Shown: positions 10,121 through 19,574 of the stretch, piece by piece
Layout of the letters: each line of letters starts with the position of its first letter
How positions within the stretch are numbered: the stretch's first letter is position 1
From: Neorhizobium alkalisoli
GTDB taxonomy: Bacteria > Pseudomonadota > Alphaproteobacteria > Rhizobiales > Rhizobiaceae
Direction of reading: 5' to 3'
Assembly: GCF_007829835.1 (NCBI RefSeq)
Contig: NZ_VIWP01000003.1
Coordinates: 868,001-932,000 of the forward strand
Length of the DNA: 64,000 bases
Translations under genes and position numbers: made by a program
Notes under the pieces: generated by a model
Seen by the model: the letters and a program-made list of their open reading frames with translations, nothing else
Told to the model about the DNA's origin: nothing
Databases searched by the model: none

Positions 10121-11509
10121 CTAGCTTTTCCGTATGGAAACCTTAATTGGCAGCCGGGGAAAATGGTCGCATCCGAGCAAAACGGCAAACTCGGTTGCAA
10201 GACTAAGGTCGAACTGCGGCAAAAAGCGGTCGAAGGGAGCAAGGATCGGCTCGACCACGACCTTCGCCGCCCCAACCTCCTCTTGGCCGGCAATGACTTG
10301 CTCTATCCTCTTGTCATCGAGAATCACCAGACGCGGCATCACCGCCATTGCACGCAGCGCAACAGCAGGCGGCGCCTCGGGGAAAAGAGCCATGGCCTGA
10401 CCTCTGTCCGCAGGCTCGGCCCCGACGATCACCTCGCGGTCCAGACCGTTGTGGATCCGGTAGCGCCCGTCCCAGACGGTCATCACATCGGGAGCAACAT
10501 GAAGCGACGAGAGGTCCCGGTTTTCCCGCGCTGCGAAAAGCCCGTCGCGGCGGCGGTCGAAGATAACCCGGCCGGCCGTAATCCTGCCGGGCTCACCGAG
10601 CGCGAGCATGGCCATCACCTTGTCCATGGAAACGCTTTTCGCCCCATGCGCCCTCCCCCCGAGCACGGCGCCGAGCATGGCGAGCAGATGGCGGAGAACC
10701 GGCGGCTCAGCGGACAGCGCTTCCGGCGCCAGATGCGCCAATACGCCATGGCGGATCGTCAGGTGATGCACGGCAAGCCTCGCAGCCGCCTCCGAGAGGC
10801 TGGCACGGCGGCCGGCAGCTTCTGCGATGGCCGCCTTATCCGGCATTGCTATCGAGGCGGACTGATCGGCAATCGCCAGCCTGGTCCGCACCCGCTCGTA
10901 ATGGCTGTCGAGATTGCTCGGATCATCGATCCAGGCAATGCCTTCGCTGGTGAGGAAGGTACGGATATCCGCTCTCCGCGCATCGAGAAAAGGCCGCAAC
11001 AGCCATGTCCGGCGATCGAGCAGGACGGCCGGTGCCATGCCGGCAAGGCCGAGATTGTCATCCCGGTCACTGCGGGCCGTGCGCATCGCAACCGTTTCGA
11101 TCTGGTCGTCGAGCGTGTGCCCGGTCAGGACGGCGGTGGCAGAGAGTTCATCCGCCACCTCGATCAAAAGCCGATAACGGGCGTCCCGTGCCGCAGCAGA
11201 AACACCGGATACCGGCTTCTCGCCTTCCCATCTGCGAATGACGTGGTGAATGCCGTAGGAGCGGCAGAGCGCTGCAACGCCCTCGGCCTCGCCGGCTGCT
11301 TCCGGCCTCAGGCCATGATCGACGGTGACCGCGAGAACCTCGACATCCCCGGCAGAACGAGCCTTCCGCCACAAAGAAATCAACAGCCCGGTCGAATCGC
11401 TGCCGCCGGAAACGGCAACGAGCAGCCTTGCGGGCCGCTCGATCCTTGAGAGAAGGTCGTCGATCGCCTGCTCAGGCGAAATCGACGACGATTGGGAAAT
11501 GGAGGTCAC
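10121..11509 (-). CDS. tilS: tRNA(Ile)-lysidine synthetase
   Basis: TilS modifies the wobble cytidine of tRNA-Ile(CAU) to lysidine with ATP and lysine, which lets the tRNA read AUA. The 462-residue protein has the PP-loop SGGSDSTGLL (about residues 34-43) near its N-terminus, preceded by the expected beta strand LLVAV, and a long, poorly conserved C-terminal part as in other alphaproteobacterial TilS proteins. The gap to cpoB upstream is 19 bases, so the two are probably cotranscribed. The gene is normally essential. Confidence 0.95.
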   Translation of the reverse strand: MTSISQSSSISPEQAIDDLLSRIERPARLLVAVSGGSDSTGLLISLWRKARSAGDVEVLAVTVDHGLRPEAAGEAEGVAALCRSYGIHHVIRRWEGEKPVSGVSAAARDARYRLLIEVADELSATAVLTGHTLDDQIETVAMRTARSDRDDNLGLAGMAPAVLLDRRTWLLRPFLDARRADIRTFLTSEGIAWIDDPSNLDSHYERVRTRLAIADQSASIAMPDKAAIAEAAGRRASLSEAAARLAVHHLTIRHGVLAHLAPEALSAEPPVLRHLLAMLGAVLGGRAHGAKSVSMDKVMAMLALGEPGRITAGRVIFDRRRDGLFAARENRDLSSLHVAPDVMTVWDGRYRIHNGLDREVIVGAEPADRGQAMALFPEAPPAVALRAMAVMPRLVILDDKRIEQVIAGQEEVGAAKVVVEPILAPFDRFLPQFDLSLATEFAVLLGCDHFPRLPIKVSIRKS

Positions 11510-11528
11510 AACGGCGCCTCGGCACCCG

Positions 11529-12587
11529 TCAGCAGGACAGCCGTTTTTCTTCGCTGGTCACCTTGCCGAGAACAGCCTTCGAGGCATTCGGATAACGCTT
11601 CGGCACTTCGCGCAGCGTCGCGCAGGCCGTCTCGGTATTGTCGAGTGCGGCAAGCGACATGCCGAGCTTCAGCAGCATTTCCGGCGCCTTTGCCGACTTG
11701 CCGTAGCTCTGGTGCCCGTTGAGGAAGGTCTTCGCCGCCTCATTGTATTTCCCCTGCGAGAACTGCGCTTCGCCGAGCCAGAAGCTGGCATCAGGCGCGC
11801 GCGCGCTCTTCGGGTAGCTTGCGAGATAGCCGGAAAACTCCTTCTCTGCGAGCTGGTAGTCGCCCGAAAGAACATGGTCATAGGCGATCTTGTAGCTGTC
11901 GCTCTCGCTACCGAGCGAGGCTGTCTGTTGCGGGTCCTGCGAAGCGGGCGCGGTGCCGGCAGGGCGTGCCGGGGCAGCGCCGGTCGTGACACCGGGCAGA
12001 CCTGAGGAATTCTTGGCATTGTCGTTGCGGGTCGCACCGCGCGGATTGCCGTTCTGGTCGAAATCCATCGAACCGAGCGTGGTTGGCGGCGGTGCCGAGC
12101 GGCTGCCGGTCGAGGGCTGGGGTTCACCCATGCCGTCGGTTGTCGGCGCATCGATGATGCGCGCCACATCGTCGCCGCTCGACGCCGGCGGGGTGGCAGA
12201 GCCGGAATTGGCCGAGGGGCGATTGGCCGCCACGGCCGGTTGCCCGGTCGTGTCGCCCAAATCGCTTTTCTTCTTCGGCTGCTTTTCCAGGTCCTGGAAG
12301 CGGAATTCGTTATCTTCCTGCGTCTTGCGCATCTGCTCCTGCATCTGCAGCAGCTGAAAACTCATTTCCTCGATCCGGCCATTGAGTTGCCGGACTTCTT
12401 CCTGGAGCTGCTGGATACGGACAGCATCATTGCTCTGCTGTGCAAGCACCACCGGCGCATCCTTCACCGACGGCTGTTGCTGAGCAGTGCTCTGATCGTT
12501 CTGGAAGAGTTTCGGCAGCGAGAACGCCCCAGCCGGGCTCGTCATCACAGCCAGCCCCAGCATCGCTGCCAAGACAATTTTCTTCAT
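11529..12587 (-). CDS. cpoB: Tol-Pal system coordinator CpoB/YbgF
   Basis: This periplasmic protein links the Tol-Pal machine to peptidoglycan synthesis during division. The 352-residue sequence has a cleavable signal (ends TSPAGAF), an N-terminal coiled coil rich in Gln/Glu (about residues 55-100) that makes trimers, a low-complexity Ala/Pro/Ser linker longer than in gammaproteobacteria, and C-terminal TPR repeats (about 232-350) with the family-typical SFWLGEAQFSQGKY and MLLKLGMSL elements. It comes after pal, from which it is separated by a terminator at 12704-12740, so it may have its own promoter. Confidence 0.93.
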   Translation of the reverse strand: MKKIVLAAMLGLAVMTSPAGAFSLPKLFQNDQSTAQQQPSVKDAPVVLAQQSNDAVRIQQLQEEVRQLNGRIEEMSFQLLQMQEQMRKTQEDNEFRFQDLEKQPKKKSDLGDTTGQPAVAANRPSANSGSATPPASSGDDVARIIDAPTTDGMGEPQPSTGSRSAPPPTTLGSMDFDQNGNPRGATRNDNAKNSSGLPGVTTGAAPARPAGTAPASQDPQQTASLGSESDSYKIAYDHVLSGDYQLAEKEFSGYLASYPKSARAPDASFWLGEAQFSQGKYNEAAKTFLNGHQSYGKSAKAPEMLLKLGMSLAALDNTETACATLREVPKRYPNASKAVLGKVTSEEKRLSC

Positions 12588-12703
12588 GTCGTCCGTCCTG
12601 CTCTCTGATTTGCGCCGGGATGGCGCGCGAGGAGATTTTTACAACTGGGCCGAAATTGCAACCAACCAGCTATCAAAATCTCGGGAAACAGGGCCAAACT
12701 AAG

Positions 12704-12740
12704 GAAAAAACAAAAGGGCGACCAGAAGGCCGCCCTTTCT
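12704..12740 (-). terminator. Rho-independent terminator after pal
   Basis: Read on the minus strand, a stem with AAAGGGCG(G) and CGCCCTTT arms is followed by TTTTGTTTTTT. It lies between the pal stop (12773) and the cpoB start (12587) and should separate the tol-pal transcript from cpoB-tilS-ftsH. Confidence 0.8.
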
Positions 12741-12772
12741 TACCAAGATTTCATGTATCGCCGGATGGCAGA

Positions 12773-13303
12773 TCACATGCCGGCACCACCGAGAACGGTA
12801 ACGGCGCGGCGGTTCTGCGACCAGCAGGAAATGTCGTCGCAAACTGCAACCGGGCGTTCCTTGCCGTAGGAGATCGTCTTCATGCGGTTGGCCGGAACGC
12901 CACGCGAAGCAAGATATTCCTTGGCAGCGGCAGCGCGGCGCGCACCGAGAGCAAGGTTGTATTCGCGGGTGCCGCGTTCGTCGGCATGGCCTTCGACGGT
13001 GATTGCATATTTCGGATAACGGGCAAGCCACTGAGCCTGACGGTCGAGCGTCTGCTGAGCGTCTGCGCGGATCGAGGTCGAGTCGGTATCGAAGAAGATG
13101 CGGTCGCCGACATTGACCGTGAAGTCCTGTTGCGAGCCCGGCGTTGCAGCGCCGCCGTTGAGGCCGAGATCACCTGCATTGTTCGGCAGGTTCTTCTTGT
13201 TGGCGCAGCCGGCAAGCGCCAGCGCCAGCGTGAGCGCGATAACGGCAGGATTGCGTGCGAGGGTCTGCATGCGGCTCATCGCCGGGGTAACGGTACGGCT
13301 CAT
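12773..13303 (-). CDS. pal: Peptidoglycan-associated lipoprotein Pal
   Basis: Pal anchors the outer membrane to peptidoglycan and binds TolB. The 176-residue protein has a lipoprotein signal with lipobox LAGC (cysteine about residue 33) and a C-terminal OmpA-like domain with the motif VEGHADERGTREYN that binds diaminopimelate. The frame is open further upstream to 13471, but the ATG at 13303 is chosen since it has AAGGAG 10 bases upstream and gives a normal lipoprotein signal. A second possible start is ATG 13279. The inverted repeat at 13362-13389 lies in its own upstream region. Confidence 0.95.
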   Translation of the reverse strand: MSRTVTPAMSRMQTLARNPAVIALTLALALAGCANKKNLPNNAGDLGLNGGAATPGSQQDFTVNVGDRIFFDTDSTSIRADAQQTLDRQAQWLARYPKYAITVEGHADERGTREYNLALGARRAAAAKEYLASRGVPANRMKTISYGKERPVAVCDDISCWSQNRRAVTVLGGAGM

Positions 13304-13361
13304 GGCCGGTCTCTCCTTGATCAGTAAACTTTCAGAGTTGCCAGATTCTAACCGGTTTCGG

Positions 13362-13389
13362 TTAACCATGATCAAATGCTTATGGTTAA
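13362..13389. promoter_or_regulatory. Inverted repeat upstream of pal
   Basis: TTAACCAT (13362-13369) and ATGGTTAA (13382-13389) form an 8-base inverted repeat with a 12-base spacer, inside the 174-base tolB-pal gap and about 60 bases before the pal start. TTAACCAT resembles the half sites used by cell-cycle regulators in alphaproteobacteria, but the full TTAA-N7-TTAA spacing is absent. Possible operator only. Confidence 0.35.
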
Positions 13390-13477
13390 TGAAGTGTACC
13401 GGCGTCCCAATTTCGCCCTTTCCACGCAGAATAGGGCAGCAAAGAGGCGGAAACCCGCCTCCCGACATCATTCACCC

Positions 13478-14782
13478 CTATTCGAGGAGCGGTGACCAGG
13501 CCGGGTCGGAGCCGTAGGCCGGGGTCTTGATCTGCAATTCGTTGTAACCGGTCAGGTCGATGGAATAGAGCTGCGGGCCGCCGGCGCCGGCATTCTGGCG
13601 GAAGAACATCAGCACGCGGCCGTTCGGCGCCCAGGTAGGGCCTTCATTGTGGAAGCCCGAGGTGAGGATGCGCTCGCCCGAACCGTCCGGCTTCATCACG
13701 CCGATCGAGAACTTTCCGCCCGACTGCTTGGTGAAGGCGATCAGATCGCCGCGCGGCGACCAGACCGGCGTCGAATAGGAACCGTCACCGAAGGAGATAC
13801 GCGTCTGGCCCGAACCGTCGGAGCCCATGACATAAATCTGCTGGCGGCCGCCGCGGTCGCTTTCGAACGTGATGCGCGCACCATCCGGCGAATAGGACGG
13901 AGCGGTATCGATCGCCGCCGTCGAGGTCAGCCGCGTCGTCGTGCGCGAGCGCAGGTCCATCGTGTAGATATTGGCATTGCCTTCCTGCTGAAGGCTCATG
14001 ATCACCTTCTGGCCATCCGGCGAGAAGCGCGGCGAGAAGGTCATGCCCGGGAAATTGCCGACCACTTCGCGCTGCCCGGTTTCCAGCTGCAACAGATAGA
14101 CGCGCGGCTGGTCGCCTTCGAACGACATGTAGGTGACTTCCTGCCGGTTCGGCGAGAAGCGCGGCGTCAGAACGATGTCCTTGCCATTGGTCAGCATGCG
14201 GACGTTGAAACCGTCCTGGTCCATGATCGCCAGCTGGCGCTGACGGGTGGTCTTCGGTCCGCTCTCGGAAACGAAGACGACGCGGGTATCGAAATAACCC
14301 TTCTCACCGGTAATGCGCTCGTAGATCGCATCGGCGATGATATGGGCGAGACGGCGCCAGTTCTCCGGCTGGGTGAAGAACTGCTGGCCGGTCATCTGGC
14401 TGCCGGCAAACGTATCCCAGAGGCGGAATTCGGCGCGCAGGCGACCATCGCCTTCGCGGCTGACACGGCCGACGACCAGCGCCTGGGCATTGATCGCCGT
14501 CCAGTCTGGGAAGCGCGGTGCCTTGCCCGGATCGGCGATCTTTTCGATGAAGGCCTGCTTGCTGATCGGCGCGAAAAGGCCGGAACGCTGCAGGTCGGCT
14601 GCGATCACCTGGGTAATCTGCGGGCCGAGATCGTTGTTCGACAGGAAGTCGGTGATCGCGATCGGCATGGGCTGGACATTGCCCTTGTTGATGTTGATCA
14701 CCACTTCCGATCGCGCCGGATCGGAAAGGGCTGCCACGCTGGCGCCGGCCATCATGAGGCCGAGGAATGAACGTCTGATCAT
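13478..14782 (-). CDS. tolB: Tol-Pal system beta-propeller protein TolB
   Basis: The 434-residue periplasmic protein starts with a signal peptide ([19 protein letters not shown]..), then an N-terminal alpha/beta domain that contacts TolA, and a six-bladed beta-propeller with repeated SPDG blades (for example [11 protein letters not shown] and [11 protein letters not shown]). TolB shuttles between Pal and TolA as the complex contracts at the division site. It lies 31 bases after tolA in the tolQRAB order. Confidence 0.97.
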   Translation of the reverse strand: MIRRSFLGLMMAGASVAALSDPARSEVVININKGNVQPMPIAITDFLSNNDLGPQITQVIAADLQRSGLFAPISKQAFIEKIADPGKAPRFPDWTAINAQALVVGRVSREGDGRLRAEFRLWDTFAGSQMTGQQFFTQPENWRRLAHIIADAIYERITGEKGYFDTRVVFVSESGPKTTRQRQLAIMDQDGFNVRMLTNGKDIVLTPRFSPNRQEVTYMSFEGDQPRVYLLQLETGQREVVGNFPGMTFSPRFSPDGQKVIMSLQQEGNANIYTMDLRSRTTTRLTSTAAIDTAPSYSPDGARITFESDRGGRQQIYVMGSDGSGQTRISFGDGSYSTPVWSPRGDLIAFTKQSGGKFSIGVMKPDGSGERILTSGFHNEGPTWAPNGRVLMFFRQNAGAGGPQLYSIDLTGYNELQIKTPAYGSDPAWSPLLE

Positions 14783-14813
14783 GGTATCAAAGCCTTTCAG
14801 CTAAACTTTCTTT

Positions 14814-16034
14814 TTAGAGCCCCAATTCGCTGGGGTCGAAATTGACGACAACGTCGCTCCACGCGTCATATTTGTCGGCAGGCAGATTCTTGAAGGGCGA
14901 GGACCGCAGAACCGCGCGACGGGCGCTGGCTTCCATCGTCCGGCGCGCCGTGTCGGATCCACCGGTCGATGTCACTTCCGGCTCGCCGACGATCGCGCCC
15001 GACTGGTCGAGCTTGATCTTCACGCGGATGACCATGCCCTGCAGACCTTCGATACCGGCGATCGTCGACCAGTTGTTCTGGATCTGGCCGCGAAGCGCGT
15101 CCATCTCGCTGAGGCTGAGCTTCGAGGCCGAAGACGGCTTCGTGCTGCCGGTCGAAGCCGGCGACGTCGACCGCTTGGCACCACCGCCCGATGCCTCCTG
15201 CTTGTTGAGCAGGGCCGAGATCTGGTCGGCATTGAAATCGCTCTTCTGCGACGAGGCGGACTTTGCCGTCTCCTGCTTCTTGCCATCCTTCTTGTCGGTC
15301 GGCTTTGCGCTTTCGGTTGCCTTGGCATCGGCCTTGGCGGTTTCGGTCGGCTTCGGCGTATCCGGCTTCTTCTCCGGCGGTTTTTCCGCAGGCTTTTCGA
15401 CCGGCTTCGCCTCTTCCTTCGGCGGCTCTGGCTTCGGCGGCTGCGGACGCTGCGCCGGAACCGGCGGCGTCTGCGGCAATTCACCGGTCTCGGACTGGTT
15501 TTCGCTCTGCACCGGCGCCGGGGTCGGCTTCGCAGCCTCAGGCTTCGGCGGGGTCGGTTCAGGCTTGGGCGGAGTCGGGGTGGGCTTCGGCGGCGTCGGC
15601 TCAGGCTTCGGCGGCAGGGCAGCCATTTCCTGCGGCTTCGGCGCGGTTTCTTCCGGAGCGACTTCCTTGACTTCGTTCTGCTCAGGTGTCGGGGTCGGCG
15701 TCGGGCGCTCGACCGGCTTCGGCGCGGCAGCGGTTTCTGTCGGCGGCTTCTTCGACGGCGTCGGCGGCGTCTTCAGGTCGATATCTTTTTCGCCAGCGTT
15801 CTCAGCCTTGTCGATCACCTTCTTGTTCTCGGTCGGCTTCGTCGACGGCTTGTCGTTCGGCTTGGCCGTCTTGTCGCCCTGCTGAAGCTGGGTGAGTTCT
15901 TCGACCGACACCATCTCGACCGGAATGGCTTCCGTATCGGCAACGTTGAGCGGTTCCGGCGCGCCGAGCGTGACCATTGCCCAGGCGAGAACCAGAATGT
16001 GAAAGACCAGCGATGTGCCGAGACTACCTCTCAT
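14814..16034 (-). CDS. tolA: TolA-like energy transducer
   Basis: The 406-residue protein has one N-terminal membrane helix (about residues 8-24) that contacts TolQR, a long proline/lysine/glutamate-rich segment with repeated PTPPKPEPTPPKP-like units spanning the periplasm (about 55-260), and a C-terminal TonB/TolA-type domain (about 315-405, including LQGMVIRVKIKLDQSGAIVG). The repeat-rich middle explains the long open shadow frames seen on the other strand. Position between tolR (9 bases) and tolB (31 bases) fixes the assignment; by domain alone it would be called TonB family. Confidence 0.93.
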   Translation of the reverse strand: MRGSLGTSLVFHILVLAWAMVTLGAPEPLNVADTEAIPVEMVSVEELTQLQQGDKTAKPNDKPSTKPTENKKVIDKAENAGEKDIDLKTPPTPSKKPPTETAAAPKPVERPTPTPTPEQNEVKEVAPEETAPKPQEMAALPPKPEPTPPKPTPTPPKPEPTPPKPEAAKPTPAPVQSENQSETGELPQTPPVPAQRPQPPKPEPPKEEAKPVEKPAEKPPEKKPDTPKPTETAKADAKATESAKPTDKKDGKKQETAKSASSQKSDFNADQISALLNKQEASGGGAKRSTSPASTGSTKPSSASKLSLSEMDALRGQIQNNWSTIAGIEGLQGMVIRVKIKLDQSGAIVGEPEVTSTGGSDTARRTMEASARRAVLRSSPFKNLPADKYDAWSDVVVNFDPSELGL

Positions 16035-16043
16035 GGCGCCCGA

Positions 16044-16499
16044 TCACTTCTCCTGCTGCTGAAGTGTGACGAGGCCGATGTTCTTGTAACCGGCAGCCGA
16101 AATCTTGGCCATCACCTTCATCACCACGCCATAGGCGGCAGCAGTGTCACCACGCACATAGATACGTTCGCTGTAACCGGTCGTCGCGATTGCCTGCAGC
16201 TTGGGCAGGACCTCATCGAGCGCGATCGGCGTTTCCTGCAGATAGATTTCTCCCTGCGGATTGACGGAAATCGTGATCGGCTGGGTTTCCGAATTCATCG
16301 CATTCGCGGACGTTTCCGGCAGATCGATCGGCACGCCGACCGTCATCATCGGTGCTGCCACCATGAAGATGATGAGCAGCACGAGCATGACGTCGACGAG
16401 CGGCGTCACGTTGATTTCGCTGATTGCACCCTTGCGACGTCCACCGCGACGGCGGCGACCGCCGCCCGATGACTGTGCTCCTCCAGCCGACATGCCCAT
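16044..16499 (-). CDS. tolR: TolR, ExbD/TolR biopolymer-transport subunit
   Basis: The 151-residue protein has a basic Gly/Arg-rich N-terminus, the conserved EINVTPLVDVMLVLLIIFM membrane helix with the proton-carrying Asp36, and a periplasmic domain. It works with TolQ as the proton-driven stator of the Tol-Pal system. It is 27 bases downstream of tolQ and 9 bases upstream of tolA. Confidence 0.97.
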   Translation of the reverse strand: MGMSAGGAQSSGGGRRRRGGRRKGAISEINVTPLVDVMLVLLIIFMVAAPMMTVGVPIDLPETSANAMNSETQPITISVNPQGEIYLQETPIALDEVLPKLQAIATTGYSERIYVRGDTAAAYGVVMKVMAKISAAGYKNIGLVTLQQQEK

Positions 16500-16526
16500 A
16501 TCGAAGAACTCCTAACGGTGGATGAG

Positions 16527-17246
16527 TTACTGAGCCGCCTGGCGGGGCTGCAGCTTTTCGTCGATCTGGCGCGACAGGATGGCCGAGAACTCGTCTGCAA
16601 AACCTTCCATGCGTGCGGAAAGCTTGCCGGCATCGGCCGTGAACTTGTTGTAGGCGATAACGGCCGGGATAGCGGCAACGAGGCCGATCGCGGTTGCGAG
16701 CAGAGCTTCGGCAATACCGGGAGCGACAACGGCGAGGTTGGTGGACTTGGAACCGGCAATTGCCTGGAACGAGGTCATGATACCGACGACCGTACCGAAC
16801 AAGCCGATGAACGGACCGGCAGAACCGATCGTCGCCAGCGAGCCGAGGCGGGCTTCATAGGTTTCGCTTTCACGCGCCATGGTGACATCCATCGCCCGGT
16901 CGATGCGCATCTGCAGACCGATCGGCGAACGCGCACCGCGCTCGAAGCTCTTCTTCCATTCGCGCATCGCGGCAACGAAGATTGCGGCGAGACCAACATT
17001 CTGCTTTTCAGACAACGCCCGGTATAGTTCCTCGAGCGACTGGCCAGACCAGAACACCTGTTCGAACTGGTCGAACTGGCGGCGCATCCGGCCGAAATTG
17101 ACGTATTTGTCGATCACGATCGCCCAGGTCCAGATCGACGCTCCGAGGAGCCCGATCATCACCAGCTTGACGACCCAACCGGCCTGCATGAACAGCGCCC
17201 AGAGGCTCACCTCGCTCGTCGCCGCCGCCAATCCTACCTGTTCCAT
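16527..17246 (-). CDS. tolQ: TolQ proton-channel subunit
   Basis: The 239-residue protein has three membrane helices (about 22-42, 141-161 and 173-195), with the ExbB/TolQ signatures GSAGPFIGLFGTVVGIM and the AEALLATAIGLVAAIPAVIAYN helix. Pentameric TolQ surrounds the TolR dimer in the inner membrane. It is the first gene of the tolQRAB run; the 297-base gap before it probably holds the operon promoter. Confidence 0.97.
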   Translation of the reverse strand: MEQVGLAAATSEVSLWALFMQAGWVVKLVMIGLLGASIWTWAIVIDKYVNFGRMRRQFDQFEQVFWSGQSLEELYRALSEKQNVGLAAIFVAAMREWKKSFERGARSPIGLQMRIDRAMDVTMARESETYEARLGSLATIGSAGPFIGLFGTVVGIMTSFQAIAGSKSTNLAVVAPGIAEALLATAIGLVAAIPAVIAYNKFTADAGKLSARMEGFADEFSAILSRQIDEKLQPRQAAQ

Positions 17247-17543
17247 CTATCCACTATCCCCGAATCCAAACGCCCGGTTTTTCATGACCGGGCGGGTTCA
17301 AAGCGCTCTTGCGAGAATATGTCTGATCGCTGGAGGCGCTTAGCCCAAACCCCAAGACGTCCTGAGTTTCCAGCTTGGCTTCTCGCTTTCAAATTTGGTC
17401 AAAGGAAGGCGTGCGTTGCACAAATTCCTCACCTGCGAGTAAGACATCATTATCGTTAATAATGCGTTACAATGACGCGATCCATCCGCCTGAAATGACT
17501 CACGAAGTTGCGATTGGCCGACACAACCGGAAGAGCGCAGCCG
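17247..17543 (-). promoter_or_regulatory. Gap before tolQ, likely tol operon promoter
   Basis: These 297 bases separate tolQ from the upstream EEP-family gene. The part around 17440-17470 is AT-rich relative to its neighbours (TTATCGTTAATAATGCGTTA), as expected for a promoter region. I see no open frame with a ribosome binding site and no clear terminator. Confidence 0.35.
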
Positions 17544-18344
17544 TCAGATCTCGAGAAGCAGCGGACAATGGTCCGAAACCTCAGGAGCGGAAACGACATC
17601 GAAACGCAGCACATCGACTCGTGCGTTCACCAGCATGTAATCGGCAAACCGCCCCGCCTTGGCATAATGCGATGACCGCGTGCCGGCGAAACCGCGCGAC
17701 GTGACGAGGTCGCTCAATCCCAGCTCGGCGAGGACGCCAAAAGTCTCGCTGTCCGGCTCGACATTGAAATCACCGCAGACCACGAGTGGCTCCTCCGGAT
17801 CGGCAACACTGCGGATCATGCCGGCAAAACGCTGTGTCTGCACGAGGCGCTCGGGCGTATCCATCTTGCCGGCAAGATCACGCAGCCCATGCATATGCGC
17901 GATCGTCATGCCGCGATCACCCGCATGGTCGTAAAGCCGGACGGCATGGGCCACCCGCGATCTCGGATGATCCCCATAACCATGCGGCGAATAGGCCTTG
18001 TGGACGAAAGCCTGCGCCTGGCCGATCACGGGCAAGGCGCGATGGACGAAGGTGGCAAGCCCCCATTGCGAAGGTATGGAAACATCTCCATCCCACAGGA
18101 CGCCCTGCGCGGCAGGGCAGAACTGCGCTACATGCTCCGGCAGGGCCGCTGCAACGTCGCGGAAGAAATTGGCCCGCTGCGGCAGGACATGATCGCCATC
18201 CCGATAGGTCAGCCAGTCCTTGGTCGTTTCAGGACTGTGGACCACCTCCTGCAGGCACAGCACATCCGGTTGTTCAGCCGCGAGATAGGCGATCAGTTCC
18301 TCATGCAGCTTGCCGCCCCAGCCATTCAGGCAGATGATCTTCAA
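17544..18344 (-). CDS. Endonuclease/exonuclease/phosphatase (EEP) family protein
   Basis: The 266-residue protein shows the EEP fold motifs in order: CLNGWGGK at the N-terminus, the metal-binding glutamate in LCLQEV (about residue 33), CGDFNVEPD (about 190-198), FADYMLVN and the final SDHCPLLLEI with the catalytic Asp-His pair. No signal peptide is visible. EEP proteins cleave phosphodiester or phosphomonoester bonds in nucleic acids, lipids or sugars; I cannot name the substrate. It sits 33 bases after ybgC and before tolQ, a place where ybgC and tolQ are usually adjacent. Confidence 0.85.
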   Translation of the reverse strand: MKIICLNGWGGKLHEELIAYLAAEQPDVLCLQEVVHSPETTKDWLTYRDGDHVLPQRANFFRDVAAALPEHVAQFCPAAQGVLWDGDVSIPSQWGLATFVHRALPVIGQAQAFVHKAYSPHGYGDHPRSRVAHAVRLYDHAGDRGMTIAHMHGLRDLAGKMDTPERLVQTQRFAGMIRSVADPEEPLVVCGDFNVEPDSETFGVLAELGLSDLVTSRGFAGTRSSHYAKAGRFADYMLVNARVDVLRFDVVSAPEVSDHCPLLLEI

Positions 18345-18377
18345 GGCGCCCTCCCCGGCATGCGATCCCTGCCGTTT

Positions 18378-18827
18378 TCAGAGCGGATGACCCAGAAACT
18401 TTTCAGCGATCGTTTCCGGCAGCCGCCTCGGCCGACCATGCTTGTTGATGACCGCGATCACCACCTTGGCGGCGATCAGCAGCGTCTCGCCACGGCGGAT
18501 TTCCTGATTGAGCACCATCTTGGCGCCGCCTGCCTTTTCGGTCACGGTCTGGATCGTCAGAATATCATCCATGCGGGCCGGCTGCTTGAAGTCGATTTCC
18601 ATACGGTGAACGACGAAAACGAGGCCTTCCTCATCGGCATTCAGAAGCGCACTCTGCTCGCAGCCAAGGCAGCGCAGATAATCCGACCGACCGCGTTCGA
18701 GGAAATGCAGATAGCGGGCATGATAGATGAGGCCGGAGAAATCCGTATCCTCATAATAGACCCGCTGCACCAGCCGATGCCCACCTTCGATCAATTCACC
18801 CGACAACAAAAAAGTGTTTTCAGTCAT
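18378..18827 (-). CDS. ybgC: Tol-Pal-associated acyl-CoA thioesterase YbgC
   Basis: This 149-residue hotdog-fold thioesterase has the 4HBT active-site region RVYYEDTDFSGLIYHARYL, with Asp in the EDTDFSG loop, typical of YbgC, which hydrolyses acyl-CoA or acyl-ACP and contacts phospholipid synthesis enzymes. The frame is open to 19058, but ATG at 18827 gives the conserved N-terminus, with AAGG upstream. An alternative is ATG 18869. It is the usual first member of the tol-pal cluster. Confidence 0.93.
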   Translation of the reverse strand: MTENTFLLSGELIEGGHRLVQRVYYEDTDFSGLIYHARYLHFLERGRSDYLRCLGCEQSALLNADEEGLVFVVHRMEIDFKQPARMDDILTIQTVTEKAGGAKMVLNQEIRRGETLLIAAKVVIAVINKHGRPRRLPETIAEKFLGHPL

Positions 18828-19133
18828 ACGCTTGCCTTGAAACTCTATCTTTACCCGGAAGACAGACATGGAATATCGCCCGAATATTCCACTCCTGTCA
18901 TACTTCCTGAGCTTCGGCAAACCTGGGGGACGGGCAACGGCACAGCACGGATGGGGCTGATCAGCTCCGCTGTCTTCATCATCAACACGATACAGCTTTG
19001 ATGGAAGAGCAGCCCGCCTGAACCGGCAAGCAGGCCGCCGGCGCGGATGCACGAGCAAGGCTTAGCACTGCTCGAATGCCACGCCGACGGCCGCCCCCTC
19101 AATAGCGAAAGACAAAAAGACAGCCCGCATCCA
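18828..19133. other. Gap of 306 bases with no supported gene
   Basis: This stretch lies between the ybgC start and the end of the small gene at 19134. Frames crossing it lack a ribosome binding site and family features. It probably contains the ybgC promoter on the minus strand; I see no strong hairpin or repeat. Confidence 0.4.
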
Positions 19134-19574
19134 TCAATGCGACGGCTTGAAACGGCGCATGCGGGCGTCGGTCTTCGCCTGTTCGATCTGCTTCATATGC
19201 TGCTCGGCCCATTTCTGGCCGGCATCGCCGCCCCAGAGCAGCCAGGCGATGTAACCCGAGGATGGATTGGCGTCGTCACCAAAATGGTCGGCCCGTTTGT
19301 CGACATTGTGCCGTTTGAAATAGCTCACCATCCGCTTGACCGTCTGGTCGGACAGGTTCTTTCGATGTTGCAGGTCACGCGCTCGGGCGATGCCGACCGT
19401 CGTTCCACCGCGGCGGAATTCTGCCCTCAATTTCAGCCCCTTCTCCGCAGCGGCTGCGACTTCCAGCGGCGGGCGGTGATCAAGCTGCGTGTCGCCGTTT
19501 TTCGGATGCTCGGTGCGCTTGCCGGCAATATCGCCCTGGCCGGCGCGGGCGTGATCGTAATGTCCGTCAGCCAT
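19134..19574 (-). CDS. Small conserved protein of unknown function
   Basis: The 146-residue hydrophilic protein has a His/Arg-rich N-terminal part and a more conserved-looking C-terminal part (about 68-130) with LSDQTVKRMVSYFKRHNVD and SSGYIAWLLWGGDAGQKWA. The second motif resembles a small helical domain that I associate with phage-related or DNA-associated proteins in alphaproteobacteria, but I cannot assign a function. Its start overlaps the end of the DUF2945 gene by 8 bases, so the two are translated from one transcript. Confidence 0.65.
   Translation of the reverse strand: MADGHYDHARAGQGDIAGKRTEHPKNGDTQLDHRPPLEVAAAAEKGLKLRAEFRRGGTTVGIARARDLQHRKNLSDQTVKRMVSYFKRHNVDKRADHFGDDANPSSGYIAWLLWGGDAGQKWAEQHMKQIEQAKTDARMRRFKPSH

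Noticed and set aside
14842..15885. Plus-strand frame of 347 codons rich in Gly/Phe/Ser over tolA
   Set aside because: It is the complement of the Pro/Lys-rich tolA repeat region and has no gene context.
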